From the NCBI RefSeq assembly GCF_037026715.1, contig NZ_JBANCG010000006.1:248001-312000 (forward strand): a stretch of 64,000 nucleotides of DNA, read 5' to 3'. Shown piece by piece: positions 49,713 to 59,172 of this stretch. Both the position numbers and the translations under genes were made by a program. A model generated the notes under the pieces. It saw only the letters and a program-made list of their open reading frames with translations, was not told the DNA's origin and ran no database searches. Position 1 is the stretch's first letter, and each line of letters opens with the position of its first letter. Source of the DNA: Breoghania sp037026715. Its GTDB lineage: Bacteria > Pseudomonadota > Alphaproteobacteria > Rhizobiales > Stappiaceae.

Positions 49713-50063
49713 TCAAGCCTGGCGTCGTCGCGGGTCGCGACGCGCGATGTCGAGCGCGCGGCGCGCGAGCGGCAGGAGTTCGTCCACATCCTCCAGGATC
49801 TCCTCCGGCACGGAAACGAAACGCGGCACCTCGATCACCTTCTCGCCGCGCGCATAGCTGAAGATCGCACCGCCCAACGCCTCCAGATCGCTCCTGAGCG
49901 CGGGATCGGCCACGAGATAGAACATGTTTCCCGACAAAAGCGCACCGAAATGCAGCCCCTCGCATCGCACGGACAGGCCGCCGAACAGCCTCTTCGTCTC
50001 CAGCGGCCCGAGCGCGTTCAACTGGTCGAGCACGAAATCACGGAATTGCGGCGAAACGGCCAT
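49713..50063 (-). CDS. TfoX/Sxy N-terminal domain protein
   Basis: 116 residues. The TfoX N-terminal fold is seen in LDQLNALGPLETKRLFGGLS, FGALLSGNMFYLVADP and IEVPRFVSVPEEILEDVDEL. Standalone domains of this type are widespread in alphaproteobacteria and have no proven link to competence. The ATG at 50063 begins MAVSPQFRDF; longer openings run into the divergent gene region. It is divergent from the thioesterase gene (179 bp gap). Confidence 0.88.
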   Translation of the reverse strand: MAVSPQFRDFVLDQLNALGPLETKRLFGGLSVRCEGLHFGALLSGNMFYLVADPALRSDLEALGGAIFSYARGEKVIEVPRFVSVPEEILEDVDELLPLARRALDIARRDPRRRQA

Positions 50064-50242
50064 GATGTTCTCTGCCTGAATGTCCCGGTTGTCGCAGCGC
50101 CGGCGTCGCGTCCGCTTGTAGCGCACCAAAGGCTTGGCCGCCATGCGCGAATGGCGGTTGCCAGCGGCCGGCAAGGGCCGGTAAACGGATGCCTTTCGGG
50201 ATCGGAAGGTCCCTCGTCGAAACAACTGGAGAGCGGCAGAAA

Positions 50243-50629
50243 ATGGCGGACGACAACGAAAGCCCGCGTGGCGAACTGACAACTCGGACGCTCGCCATGC
50301 CGAGCGATACCAATCCGTCCGGCGACATCTTCGGCGGCTGGGTCATGTCCCAGATGGACATCGCCGGGGGACTTGCCGCCAACCAGACCTCGCACGGGCG
50401 GGTGGTGACGGTGGCGGTGGATGCCATGCACTTCATCCGGCCGGTCAAGGTCGGCGACGTTCTTTGCGTCTATACAGAGGTCGTCAAGGTTGGCCGCACC
50501 TCGATGAAGGTGCAGGTGGAAGCCTGGGCGCTGCGCGCGCTGAGCCAGGTGCGCGAGAAGGTGATCCAGGCCGAGTTCACCTATGTCGCGGTGGATGCAA
50601 ACGGCAAGCCGCGCCCGGTGGCGGGGTAG
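50243..50629 (+). CDS. Acyl-CoA thioesterase (YciA-like hotdog)
   Basis: 128 residues, standard for YciA. Conserved parts: GELTTRTLAMPSDTNPSGDI followed by FGGWVMSQMDIAGG, where the aspartate is catalytic, then VVTVAVDAMHFIRPVKVGD and YVAVDANGKPRPV. It hydrolyses acyl-CoA esters. The ATG at 50243 follows GGAGAGCGGC; the upstream in-frame opening lacks family residues. Monocistronic. Confidence 0.92.
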   Translation: MADDNESPRGELTTRTLAMPSDTNPSGDIFGGWVMSQMDIAGGLAANQTSHGRVVTVAVDAMHFIRPVKVGDVLCVYTEVVKVGRTSMKVQVEAWALRALSQVREKVIQAEFTYVAVDANGKPRPVAG

Positions 50630-50710
50630 GGCGCCCCGCACACAGGCGACATCCCCGCGCTCCGAAAAAAATGCCCGGTTTAAGGGGGCTCGCCGGCAGC
50701 GACGAATGCT

Positions 50711-51712
50711 TCAAGCCTCGGCGGGGAGCATGGCGTCGATGCGCGGGATCTGGCGATAGTCGATCGTAAGCCTGTTGCGATAGTGCGACTGGATGCCGGC
50801 GAAGAACAGGTCGAAACAGTCGGCCGTGCGCTGGATGGTCTGCGTGATCAGGGTCATCTCGTGGCGCGAGACGCCTCCGCGTGCGCGCAGCAGCGGTTCG
50901 ATCGTCAGCGAGGCGTGTTCGAGGCTGGCGTCGATCAGGTCATGCTGCTCGAAGGCGTCGAAGAGCGGGGCCGCATCCGGATAGACCTCTTTGAGAAAGG
51001 CGTAGCGGGCGCGCACGTTTTCCTCGCTCGGGGGCTCGGTCAGCGGCTGCATGAGCGCGAAAACGCTCGCATAGGCAAGGTCCCCGTCCTCGGCGGCCTC
51101 CCACAGGTGGTTGAGGAGAGCGGTCGTTGAGGGCAGCGGTATGCGGTTGTCGATGTTGCCCGCAGGCACGCCGCAGCCGATCAGCCCCTCGCGAAAGATC
51201 GCATCGTGGAACGCCTCGTCGACGAAGTGATCCCAAAGTCCGCGCAAGGCGGGCGTGGGACCGTCGATGCGGCTCGCCCCGCGCGCCATGTAGTCGCGCG
51301 CGGCCTTGACGAAGATGTGGAACTCGATTCCCCAGCCCAGAACGTGGCTTGGCGTGGCCTGGCCGGAGAACAGGAGCCGGGGAAACGGCTGCGTCATGAC
51401 GTGCCGGTTCCAGAACGCCGCGCACCGGCGCGTCAGAGCGAGCGCCGCATCGGCATCGAGCAGCGCATCGCAGCCGGTGTCGAGCGCGAAGTGATCCTCG
51501 GACAGCACGGCGAGAAAGTCGCTCACCGACCGGGCGGAATAGCCGGTCTGCCCGGCAATCTCTTCGACGCTCTCACGGAGGTCGAGTTGCGACCAGATCG
51601 CGGTGCATAGCCGGGAGCTGGCGCCGGTGAACGTCAGCCGGGTTTCCGAATTCTCGAGGATGCTGCTATCCCCCAGGGTCGAAAAGGTGACGTCGGGACT
51701 GCGAATGAGCAT
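50711..51712 (-). CDS. Haem-oxygenase-like diiron (HDO) protein with a PqqD/RRE-like N-terminal domain
   Basis: 333 residues. The C-terminal two thirds (about 95-315) is a helical haem-oxygenase-like fold (iron-containing redox enzyme family) with candidate metal ligands Glu130, Glu166, His169, His257, Asp261 and His266, spaced as in HDO enzymes. The N-terminal part (about 5-78) looks like a strand-strand-three-helix winged fold: LTFTGASSRLCTAIWSQLDL followed by RESVEEIAGQTGYSARSVSDFLAVL, resembling the PqqD/RRE peptide-binding domains of RiPP enzymes; this is by eye. A GGGGGATCC ribosome binding site precedes the ATG. It follows the second HDO gene by 17 bp, so the two are one operon. Confidence 0.8.
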   Translation of the reverse strand: MLIRSPDVTFSTLGDSSILENSETRLTFTGASSRLCTAIWSQLDLRESVEEIAGQTGYSARSVSDFLAVLSEDHFALDTGCDALLDADAALALTRRCAAFWNRHVMTQPFPRLLFSGQATPSHVLGWGIEFHIFVKAARDYMARGASRIDGPTPALRGLWDHFVDEAFHDAIFREGLIGCGVPAGNIDNRIPLPSTTALLNHLWEAAEDGDLAYASVFALMQPLTEPPSEENVRARYAFLKEVYPDAAPLFDAFEQHDLIDASLEHASLTIEPLLRARGGVSRHEMTLITQTIQRTADCFDLFFAGIQSHYRNRLTIDYRQIPRIDAMLPAEA

Positions 51713-51729
51713 CGTGGATCCCCCTTTCC

Positions 51730-52791
51730 CTATTCGGGCGGATTGCCGCGGCCGTGCCGGTAGAGCGCGCGGCCCTTGAACGGATTTCGATGGTAGTGGG
51801 TCTGGACCTCGGAGAACCACATCATCAGCGTCTCCTTGAACTGGAAGACGGTCTGCAGCACCCGGTTCGCGTGTTCCACCGTCAACACGGGGATGGGATC
51901 GAGAACATCGGCCATGACGCTGCCGTGCTCGAATTTCTCGTCGAGATTGACGTGGGCGATCATCGGCCGGACGAAACCGCTCCCGCTCTTGTCGAAATGC
52001 TCCGCCACCTTGCCGTAGAATGTCCGCGCCCGGTCGGCATCGCTGCCGGTGGACTCCATCAGGCCGGAGCAGGCCGCATAGGCGATGGGATCGGTCCGCG
52101 CGGCCTTGCGCGCCATGTTCAGCACCGCGCGGGTGGCCGCCAACGGTCCCTGCCTGTCGACGTCATCCACGTCGATCGCGCGGGCGCGCAGGCTCTGCGC
52201 GAAGAATTCGTAGTGATCGTATTCCTCGACATAATGATGGGCGAAGATCGCCTTTATGCGGGGATCGGGGCACAGGGAGGCCGCGTAGGAAAGCCGTGCG
52301 TTCGCGCCGCGAATGAAATGGTAGGATTCGATGAGCCACCCGTCGACCACGGCGGGGCGCGCGCTGCCCTCGGCAAGCGACGTCCAGAGGCTGTGGGAGA
52401 AGAGGGCGGTGTTCCAGGCCGCGAAATGGTCGTCGAGGATCACGCGCAACTCGTGCCCGGTACAGGTCGAACGCGTCGGCCTGGCCGCGATTTTCTCTTG
52501 CACGAGCGTGCGCAGGAACCTTTCGGCGGCGGCACCTTCCAGACCGGATATGCTGTCGTCCGCGGCCGATATTGCGGCGGCTGTGTCGGCCACTTCCCGG
52601 TCATCGCCGCCCTTCCCGGCATCATTGATCGTCCCGCCGTCGTTGATGCGCTTGAGCAGGGCGACGCCCAGCGAAGGCGGAATCCCCTCGATCCGGATCC
52701 GTTCTTCATAGTTGGATAGGACCAGGCTCTTCTTGGCGTGGTCGATGTTCGTTGGAAAGCTCAGACAATAGGATTGTGCGATATCGGTCAT
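51730..52791 (-). CDS. Second haem-oxygenase-like diiron (HDO) protein with an N-terminal extension
   Basis: 353 residues. The haem-oxygenase-like part (about 110-345) carries a near-textbook diiron ligand set: ESYH (Glu155, His158), YVEEYDHYEFF (Glu190, His193) and HVNLDEKFEH (His280, Asp284, His289). The N-terminal 105 residues, with LSFPTNIDHAKKSLVLSNYE followed by ERIRIEGIPPSLGVALLKRI and FLRTLVQEKI, again resemble a small winged or RRE-like domain (inference). The ATG at 52791 begins MTDIAQSYCL. It precedes the other HDO gene by 17 bp. HDO enzymes oxidise diverse small molecules, fatty acids or amino acid-derived groups; the substrate here is unknown. Confidence 0.8.
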   Translation of the reverse strand: MTDIAQSYCLSFPTNIDHAKKSLVLSNYEERIRIEGIPPSLGVALLKRINDGGTINDAGKGGDDREVADTAAAISAADDSISGLEGAAAERFLRTLVQEKIAARPTRSTCTGHELRVILDDHFAAWNTALFSHSLWTSLAEGSARPAVVDGWLIESYHFIRGANARLSYAASLCPDPRIKAIFAHHYVEEYDHYEFFAQSLRARAIDVDDVDRQGPLAATRAVLNMARKAARTDPIAYAACSGLMESTGSDADRARTFYGKVAEHFDKSGSGFVRPMIAHVNLDEKFEHGSVMADVLDPIPVLTVEHANRVLQTVFQFKETLMMWFSEVQTHYHRNPFKGRALYRHGRGNPPE

Positions 52792-53336
52792 GACGAAAAG
52801 GGCCCGTTCCTGTGGCGGCCCGTTTCGCAATTCGGGCCGCGTTGAGATGGCGGGGTGAGAGGACTGCTTGAAACGGCGAGCGCGCTATCGCGCCGGTCGG
52901 ACTTCCCGCCCGGCAGGACGACGCAGGAAATCGATCGGCGACGCGACCCGGGCGTCGACGTGAACCGGGCGGATGCGCAGTCATCTGCCCGGCTGGTGGG
53001 CCCCTATCTGCCCGGCACTGGTTCGCACGCGGCCGATCCCGAGAAGGGAGCATGCGCCCGCGTTCCGATGCCGTGTTTGCAGAAGGCGCCTTTTCTCGGC
53101 AAAGTCCCCGAAAAGCTCCCGCTGCGGGAGAAAAACAGCTCACGAAACACGCTATCCGCCGCGGCTCGCCTGCCCCTTCCTGTGGCGGGAAACGCTTGCT
53201 CCATGGCTCAACTGTACGGTCTGATGGACACTCGAAGCGTGGCCTGTCCAAGAGGTGCGGGATGTGCCGGGGCAACTTTGCCTGAACCGACGGACAAGCC
53301 GGGACGTTCAGCACGGCACGGCTTGTCCGCAGCGGC
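52792..53336. other. Gap between the HDO pair and the 59-residue gene, no gene recognised
   Basis: 545 bp of GC-rich sequence with no frame that has both a ribosome binding site and coding-like composition. A short minus-strand frame (53004-53204) and others were considered and not accepted. It presumably contains the HDO operon promoter. Confidence 0.4.
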
Positions 53337-53516
53337 TCACTTGACGATGACGCCGATCGCCGGTGATACCTGCACCTTGCGTTCCCGGCTGACCTGAATC
53401 GTGATGTCCTGACCGCGGCCCTTCGGCTCGGTCTCGACGATCTTCACATCCTTGCCGGCTCCCGGCGGGACATGGATGATGACCTGGTCGCCGCGTGCAA
53501 TATCAAAATCCGACAT
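53337..53516 (-). CDS. 59-residue protein of unknown function near the HDO operon
   Basis: 59 residues, mixed charge, without signal peptide or membrane segment. It opens MSDFDIARGDQVIIHV, has a Gly/Lys-rich middle (GAGKDVK, KGRGQD) and ends with alternating hydrophobics (VQVSPAIGVIVK), so it is probably a small beta-rich protein. The ATG at 53516 is well supported by AGAGGAGGAAATC upstream, and an AT-rich leader precedes it. It lies upstream of the HDO pair on the same strand, but 545 bp away. It could be a substrate or partner of those enzymes or unrelated. Confidence 0.75.
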   Translation of the reverse strand: MSDFDIARGDQVIIHVPPGAGKDVKIVETEPKGRGQDITIQVSRERKVQVSPAIGVIVK

Positions 53517-53783
53517 GATTTCCTCCTCTTTAATACTTGAATTATATTTTCGATCAAAAGGCATTTGCAGTTCATAATGTAATTCAAGAGCCATATCCGA
53601 ATCAATATAAAACAATAATTGAAATGTGAAAAATATTTGCTTAACATAAATAATTGATACATCAATAGATAGTATGGATTTACTTGATTTTTAAGATATG
53701 AAGCGCGACGACGACCGACGGCTACGCGTCAGGACCTCGCGCATCCACCGGACGATGCTATCGAAGGCGTTCCCGTCCATGCC

Positions 53784-53881
53784 CTTGAGCATATCCCGAG
53801 CAGATTAGTTCAATCTGATCGGGATATGCTCAAGGCGTTGATCTTGAGCGATTTTTTATCATTCAGACGATTCTGTCTGAA
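53784..53881. repeat. Long imperfect hairpin plus a second palindrome
   Basis: CTTGAGCATATCCCG... and ...CGGGATATGCTCAAG form 23-bp arms with one mismatch and a 5-base loop (53784-53834). A second perfect hairpin TTCAGAC/GTCTGAA lies at 53862-53881. This looks like an intergenic repeat element of Rhizobiales type; it is the only copy in this window. The rest of 53517-53892 is AT-rich leader and holds no gene. Confidence 0.7.
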
Positions 53882-53892
53882 CGGAAAGCACT

Positions 53893-54462
53893 CTAGGAGG
53901 AGGGCGGTGCAAGCCTCTTGTACATGATCGTGGTGCCGCTCAGCCCCTTGCCGTCCGCATCGCGGCAGTAATCGGGAATGACGCCGACGGTCACGTAGCC
54001 CATCGAGGTGTAAAGCGGCTCGGCGGCATCGCCGGTCCGGGTGTCGAGCGTCAGCAGCGTGCGGCCCGCCTGCCGCGCGTGATCTTCAAGCGCTTCCATG
54101 AGCATGCGCGCGATGCCACGGCGGCGGAACGCCGGGTGGACCAGCAGCTTGCTGACATCGGCCCGGTGTGTCTGGTTCGGGGGCGTGTCGAGATCGAGAT
54201 TGACCGTGCCGGCCAGCCGGCCTTCCACATCGGCGGCCAGCATGATGCGCTTGCCGGCGGCAACGCCCGGCAGGATCTTGCCGCGCCAGTAGGTCGACGC
54301 CTCCTCGACGCTGAACGGCATGATGAAGTTGACGCTCGCCCCCGCGTCCACGCAGGCCTTGATGAGTTCCGCAAATGCGCCGAGGCGGGCTTCCATGGCT
54401 GCGGCCGGCAGGCTGGAGATGACGGGATGCGAAGAGGCGAGGGAAACGGCGCGTCGGGTCAT
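53893..54462 (-). CDS. GNAT family N-acetyltransferase
   Basis: 189 residues. The acetyl-CoA binding motif A is visible in DVSKLLVHPAFRRRGIARML (R/Q-x-x-G-x-G/A pattern) followed by MEALEDHARQAGRTLLTLDT; a C-terminal RDADGKGLSGTTIMYKRL completes the fold. It transfers an acetyl group to an amine; substrate unknown. It lies 7 bp after the XRE-cupin gene on the same strand, so the regulator probably controls it. The ATG at 54462 begins MTRRAVSLASS. Confidence 0.9.
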   Translation of the reverse strand: MTRRAVSLASSHPVISSLPAAAMEARLGAFAELIKACVDAGASVNFIMPFSVEEASTYWRGKILPGVAAGKRIMLAADVEGRLAGTVNLDLDTPPNQTHRADVSKLLVHPAFRRRGIARMLMEALEDHARQAGRTLLTLDTRTGDAAEPLYTSMGYVTVGVIPDYCRDADGKGLSGTTIMYKRLAPPSS

Positions 54463-54469
54463 AGGTCGG

Positions 54470-55024
54470 TTACACCATGAACAGGAAGTAGCCGGCGGAC
54501 ACGTCCGCGGTTTCGAAGCGGCTCTCCCGGACGAGCCGGTAGCGCAGGCAGTCGCCGGGGGAAAGATGGTGGGTCTCGCCGTCCACGGTGACGGCAAGCG
54601 CGCCCTCAATGAGCACCAGATGATGCTCCAGTCCTTCGCGTGGCGGCGCGTCGTAGGCGATGTCGGCACCGGGCGCAAGGCGGCATTCCAGCACCTCGCC
54701 CGACAGAGCGGTGGCCGGAGGGGAGACCGAGCGGCGGCGGAACCCGGCCCCGGCATCCTCCCACTCAGGCTGTTCGGCGCGCGGCACCAGGGGGGCGAAC
54801 GTTTCCTCCGCCATCAGCATCAGCCGCGACAGGGTCATGCTGTGGGCGGCGCAGAGCCGCGCGAGGATGGCTGTCGTGGGGCTGACCTCGCCGTTTTCCA
54901 GCCGCGACAGCGTGGCCCGCGAGACGCCGGAAAACGCGCTCAGGGCATCGAGTGACCAGCCGCGTTCGCTGCGCAGGGATTTCAGGCGCTCGGCAATGCG
55001 GATATCCAGAAGGGGAGTGCTCAT
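54470..55024 (-). CDS. XRE regulator with a cupin domain
   Basis: 184 residues from ATG 55024 (187 from 55033). An N-terminal helix-turn-helix (about residues 8-62: LKSLRSERGWSLDALSAFSG followed by VSRATLSRLENGEVSPTTAI) joins a C-terminal cupin barrel (LEHHLVLIEGALAVTVDGET, SPGDCLRYRLV). This HTH-cupin arrangement is typical of small-molecule-sensing repressors or activators. The start region lies within a perfect palindrome (55026-55041), suggesting autoregulation. It is followed by the GNAT gene. Confidence 0.9.
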   Translation of the reverse strand: MSTPLLDIRIAERLKSLRSERGWSLDALSAFSGVSRATLSRLENGEVSPTTAILARLCAAHSMTLSRLMLMAEETFAPLVPRAEQPEWEDAGAGFRRRSVSPPATALSGEVLECRLAPGADIAYDAPPREGLEHHLVLIEGALAVTVDGETHHLSPGDCLRYRLVRESRFETADVSAGYFLFMV

Positions 55025-55025
55025 A

Positions 55026-55041
55026 TCTCTCATATGAGAGA
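55026..55041. promoter_or_regulatory. Palindromic operator at the XRE-cupin start
   Basis: TCTCTCATATGAGAGA is a perfect 16-bp palindrome overlapping or abutting the start codon of the XRE-cupin gene, within an AT-rich leader. Probably the binding site of that regulator (inference). Confidence 0.5.
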
Positions 55042-55157
55042 AAATATTCCGTATACGGGAAAACGCAAGGCGTATTAATCGGACATGTGCGATGTGGCGG
55101 TCGGCCGCGCCGGCGAATGCGCCGGGGCTATGAGCCCGGGCGCATTCGCTCCACTTC

Positions 55158-56177
55158 CTAGCGGTTCACTTCGCCGATCGTGGAGGCCGGGTAGCGTTCG
55201 CCAACGGCCGCCGGCAGCGCGTCGGCGATGGTCTTGCGCTCGCTATCGCTGAGCGCGATATCGACGGCGGCAAGGTTCTCGTCGAGCCGCGTTCTGCGCC
55301 GGGTGCCGGGGATGGGCACGATATCCTCGCCCTGGGCGAGCACCCAGGCCAGCGCCAGCTGCGCCGGCGTGACGCCCTTGTCACGCGCCAGCCCCTCGAT
55401 CACCGAAACCAGCTCCAGATTGCGGGCGAAATTCTCGCCCATGAAGCGCGGAGATCGGCGGCGATAGTCGTCCGGCGCCAGATCGTCGAGGGAGCGGATG
55501 GCGCCCGACAGGAAGCCGCGTCCAAGCGGCGAATAGGCGACGAGCCCGATGCCCAGTTCGCGCAAGGTCTGGAGGACGCTGTCCTCCGGGTCCCGCGTCC
55601 ACAGCGAATACTCGCTCTGGACGGCGGTCAGCGGATGGACCGCTTGCGCCCGGCGGATGGTGTCGGGGTTGGCTTCCGACAGGCCGATGTGGCGCACCTT
55701 GCCGGCCTTCACCAGATCGGCCATCGCGCCCACCGTGTCCTCGATCGGCGTGTTTGGATCCACGCGGTGGAGATAGTACAGATCGATGTGATCGACACCG
55801 AGCCGCTTCAGAGATCCCTCGCAGGATGCTTTCACGTACTCGGGCCGGCCGTTGACCGTCTGGGCAGACGATCCCGGTTCTGTCGTCAGGCCGCGCAGGA
55901 TGCCGAATTTGGTGGCCAGAACCACCTCGTCGCGCCGGCCGGCAATCGCTTCGCCGACGAGTTCCTCGTTGGTGTGCGGGCCATAGACGTCGGCCGTATC
56001 CAGCAGCGTCAGGCCGGCATCGAGGGCATGGCGGATGGTGGCGATCGCCTCGCCGCGATCGTCCGGCGTGGCCCCGTAGGCCCATGTCATTCCCATGCAG
56101 CCGAGGCCGATGGCGCTGACCTCAAGCCCCTGGCCGAGGCGCCGTGTCTTCATCGTCGTTTTTTGGGAGGCCGTCAT
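55158..56177 (-). CDS. Aldo/keto reductase
   Basis: 339 residues. Family motifs GLGCMGMTWAYG, LLDTADVYGPHTNEELVGEA (catalytic Asp and Tyr), VVLATKFG (Lys) and DLYYLHRVD (His) are complete, with the NADPH-binding end IPIPGTRRRTRLDENL present in slightly altered form (IVPIPGTRRR). It reduces aldehydes or ketones with NADPH. The ATG at 56177 lies inside the end of the divergently read MerR gene's coding strand neighbour; the two genes overlap by 56 bp on the same strand. The MerR regulator upstream likely controls it. Confidence 0.92.
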   Translation of the reverse strand: MTASQKTTMKTRRLGQGLEVSAIGLGCMGMTWAYGATPDDRGEAIATIRHALDAGLTLLDTADVYGPHTNEELVGEAIAGRRDEVVLATKFGILRGLTTEPGSSAQTVNGRPEYVKASCEGSLKRLGVDHIDLYYLHRVDPNTPIEDTVGAMADLVKAGKVRHIGLSEANPDTIRRAQAVHPLTAVQSEYSLWTRDPEDSVLQTLRELGIGLVAYSPLGRGFLSGAIRSLDDLAPDDYRRRSPRFMGENFARNLELVSVIEGLARDKGVTPAQLALAWVLAQGEDIVPIPGTRRRTRLDENLAAVDIALSDSERKTIADALPAAVGERYPASTIGEVNR

Positions 56178-56541
56178 CTGCGTCTTTCCTTTGCTTCGCC
56201 TTTCCGTAAAAGGCGATTTTCTTGTCAAGGGAACGAAGGCAGGCTTCCAGATCGGCCAGATGAGTGCGCACGCGTTCGCGGTGTTCGCGCAGAAGCGCGC
56301 CGCGTTCGGCGAACGTCTCATCGCCATCTGCACGCATCTGCGCGTAGCGCAGCATGTCGCGGATGGGCATCCCCGTCGTCTTCAGACGGCGGAGGAATTC
56401 GATCCATTCGAGGATCGACGCGTCATAATCGCGTTGTCCCGAACGGTCGCGGTCGGCATAGGGCAGAAGCCCGATGCGTTCGTAGTAGCGCAAGGTGTGG
56501 GCGGAAAGTCCGCTTCGCTTCGCCAGATCGCCGATCTTCAT
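56122..56541 (-). CDS. MerR family transcriptional regulator
   Basis: 139 residues. The N-terminal MerR helix-turn-helix and wing are typical (MKIGDLAKRSGLSAHTLRYY, ERIGLLPYADRDRSGQRDYD), followed by a long coiled-coil dimer helix and a Lys/Asp-rich tail. No cysteine pair for metal binding is seen, so it probably senses an organic or redox signal. Its end overlaps the start of the aldo/keto reductase gene by 56 bp on the same strand, an unusually long overlap, and the pair resembles known MerR-reductase units. Confidence 0.92.
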   Translation of the reverse strand: MKIGDLAKRSGLSAHTLRYYERIGLLPYADRDRSGQRDYDASILEWIEFLRRLKTTGMPIRDMLRYAQMRADGDETFAERGALLREHRERVRTHLADLEACLRSLDKKIAFYGKAKQRKDADDGLPKNDDEDTAPRPGA

Positions 56542-56641
56542 GGAATAACGCCTGTCTTCGTCACGACGCGCAGGAACCTACGGCTTTGAGCGCGCTCTAA
56601 GTCAAGCGTGCAGTCGCGGTTTTTTCGCGGGCGGCGCGATT

Positions 56642-56848
56642 TCAGTAATGCGGCGGCTTGGTGATCGGCACTTCGCTCGCCTCCTCAAGCTCCGCGACGA
56701 GGCCCGCCAGCGCCCTCAGATGACGCTGCAGATGTTCGATTTCGCCGGCCTGGCGGGTGACGACGGCATCGAGATCGTCGATCCGCTTCTCCTGATGGGC
56801 GATGTGGGCTTCCAGATCGGCGATGCGGGTGTCGAGATCATCGGACAT
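56642..56848 (-). CDS. slyX: SlyX protein
   Basis: 68 residues, the usual SlyX length. The chain is an almost continuous coiled coil (DLDTRIADLEAHIAHQEKRI followed by DDLDAVVTRQAGEIEHLQRH) with the family ending SEVPITKPPHY. Function unknown despite wide distribution. The start ATG is preceded by GGAGCG. It lies alone between the MerR and groEL genes. Confidence 0.88.
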   Translation of the reverse strand: MSDDLDTRIADLEAHIAHQEKRIDDLDAVVTRQAGEIEHLQRHLRALAGLVAELEEASEVPITKPPHY

Positions 56849-56982
56849 GGAACGCTCCTTGGCTCAACGGTTCGTCGCGAGATGTAGTGCGTCGGGGAGG
56901 CTGGCGAAAGGGGGATCTTGCCGCGTGGCCCATGTGAATTCGGGTGTTCCGACTTCGCTGGCCAAGAACCATGGGCAAGCAA

Positions 56983-57008
56983 AAAGGGCGGCCCGAAGAC
57001 CGCCCTTT
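56983..57008 (-). terminator. Rho-independent terminator of groESL
   Basis: AAAGGGCGG and CCGCCCTTT form a 9-bp stem; in the minus direction it is followed by a short T run. It lies 42 bp past the groEL stop. Confidence 0.8.
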
Positions 57009-57050
57009 CCGACTTCAGCTTTCGCCCTGATGGGCGGCTTTATGGACTTC

Positions 57051-58688
<1,638 letters not shown>

Positions 58689-58747
58689 CGTGTCTTATCT
58701 CGCGAATAGGGTTGAAAGGGGATGTCGATATCGAAGGGCTGCGCCGG

Positions 58748-59035
58748 TTAGGCGATCACGCCCATGATGTCGGTTTCCTTCATGATCAGCAGGTCTTCGC
58801 CGTCGATCTTCACCTCGGTGCCGGACCACTTGCCAAACAGCACGCGATCGCCGGCCTTGACGTCGAGAGCCACGACCTTGCCGCTGTCATCGCGCGCACC
58901 GGGGCCGACGGAAACGACCTCGCCTTCCTGCGGCTTTTCCTTGGCAGTGTCGGGGATGATGATGCCGCCGGCCGTCTTTTCCTCGGAGTCGACGCGACGG
59001 ACGACGACGCGGTCATGCAAAGGACGAAAAGTCAT
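58748..59035 (-). CDS. groES: Co-chaperonin GroES
   Basis: 95 residues. MTFRPLHDRVVVRRVDSEEK followed by TAGGIIIPDTAKEKPQEGEV is the family signature, with the mobile loop in place and the ending LLIMKETDIMGVIA. It caps GroEL during folding. The ATG at 59035 is chosen because it is the conserved start; longer openings run into the promoter. The CIRCE element is about 110 bp upstream. Confidence 0.98.
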   Translation of the reverse strand: MTFRPLHDRVVVRRVDSEEKTAGGIIIPDTAKEKPQEGEVVSVGPGARDDSGKVVALDVKAGDRVLFGKWSGTEVKIDGEDLLIMKETDIMGVIA

Positions 59036-59145
59036 TGTCTGGCTCTTTCCTCTCTCGGAGCGCCCTCCCCATGAGCAGCGCTCCTCAATGATGCCTTGAA
59101 GACTGATTTCAGCAGGCCATGCTTTGCGCCTGGATCCTGCGCCTG

Positions 59146-59172
59146 TTAGCACTCAACAATGAAGAGTGCTAA
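59146..59172. promoter_or_regulatory. CIRCE element (HrcA operator)
   Basis: TTAGCACTC, a 9-base spacer, GAGTGCTAA: a perfect CIRCE inverted repeat 111 bp before groES. HrcA binding here represses groESL at normal temperature. hrcA itself is not in the window. Confidence 0.97.

Noticed and set aside
53004..53204. 66-codon minus-strand frame upstream of the HDO operon as a precursor peptide
   Set aside because: No ribosome binding site and no conserved-looking features; it lies in a gap where composition gives many open frames by chance.
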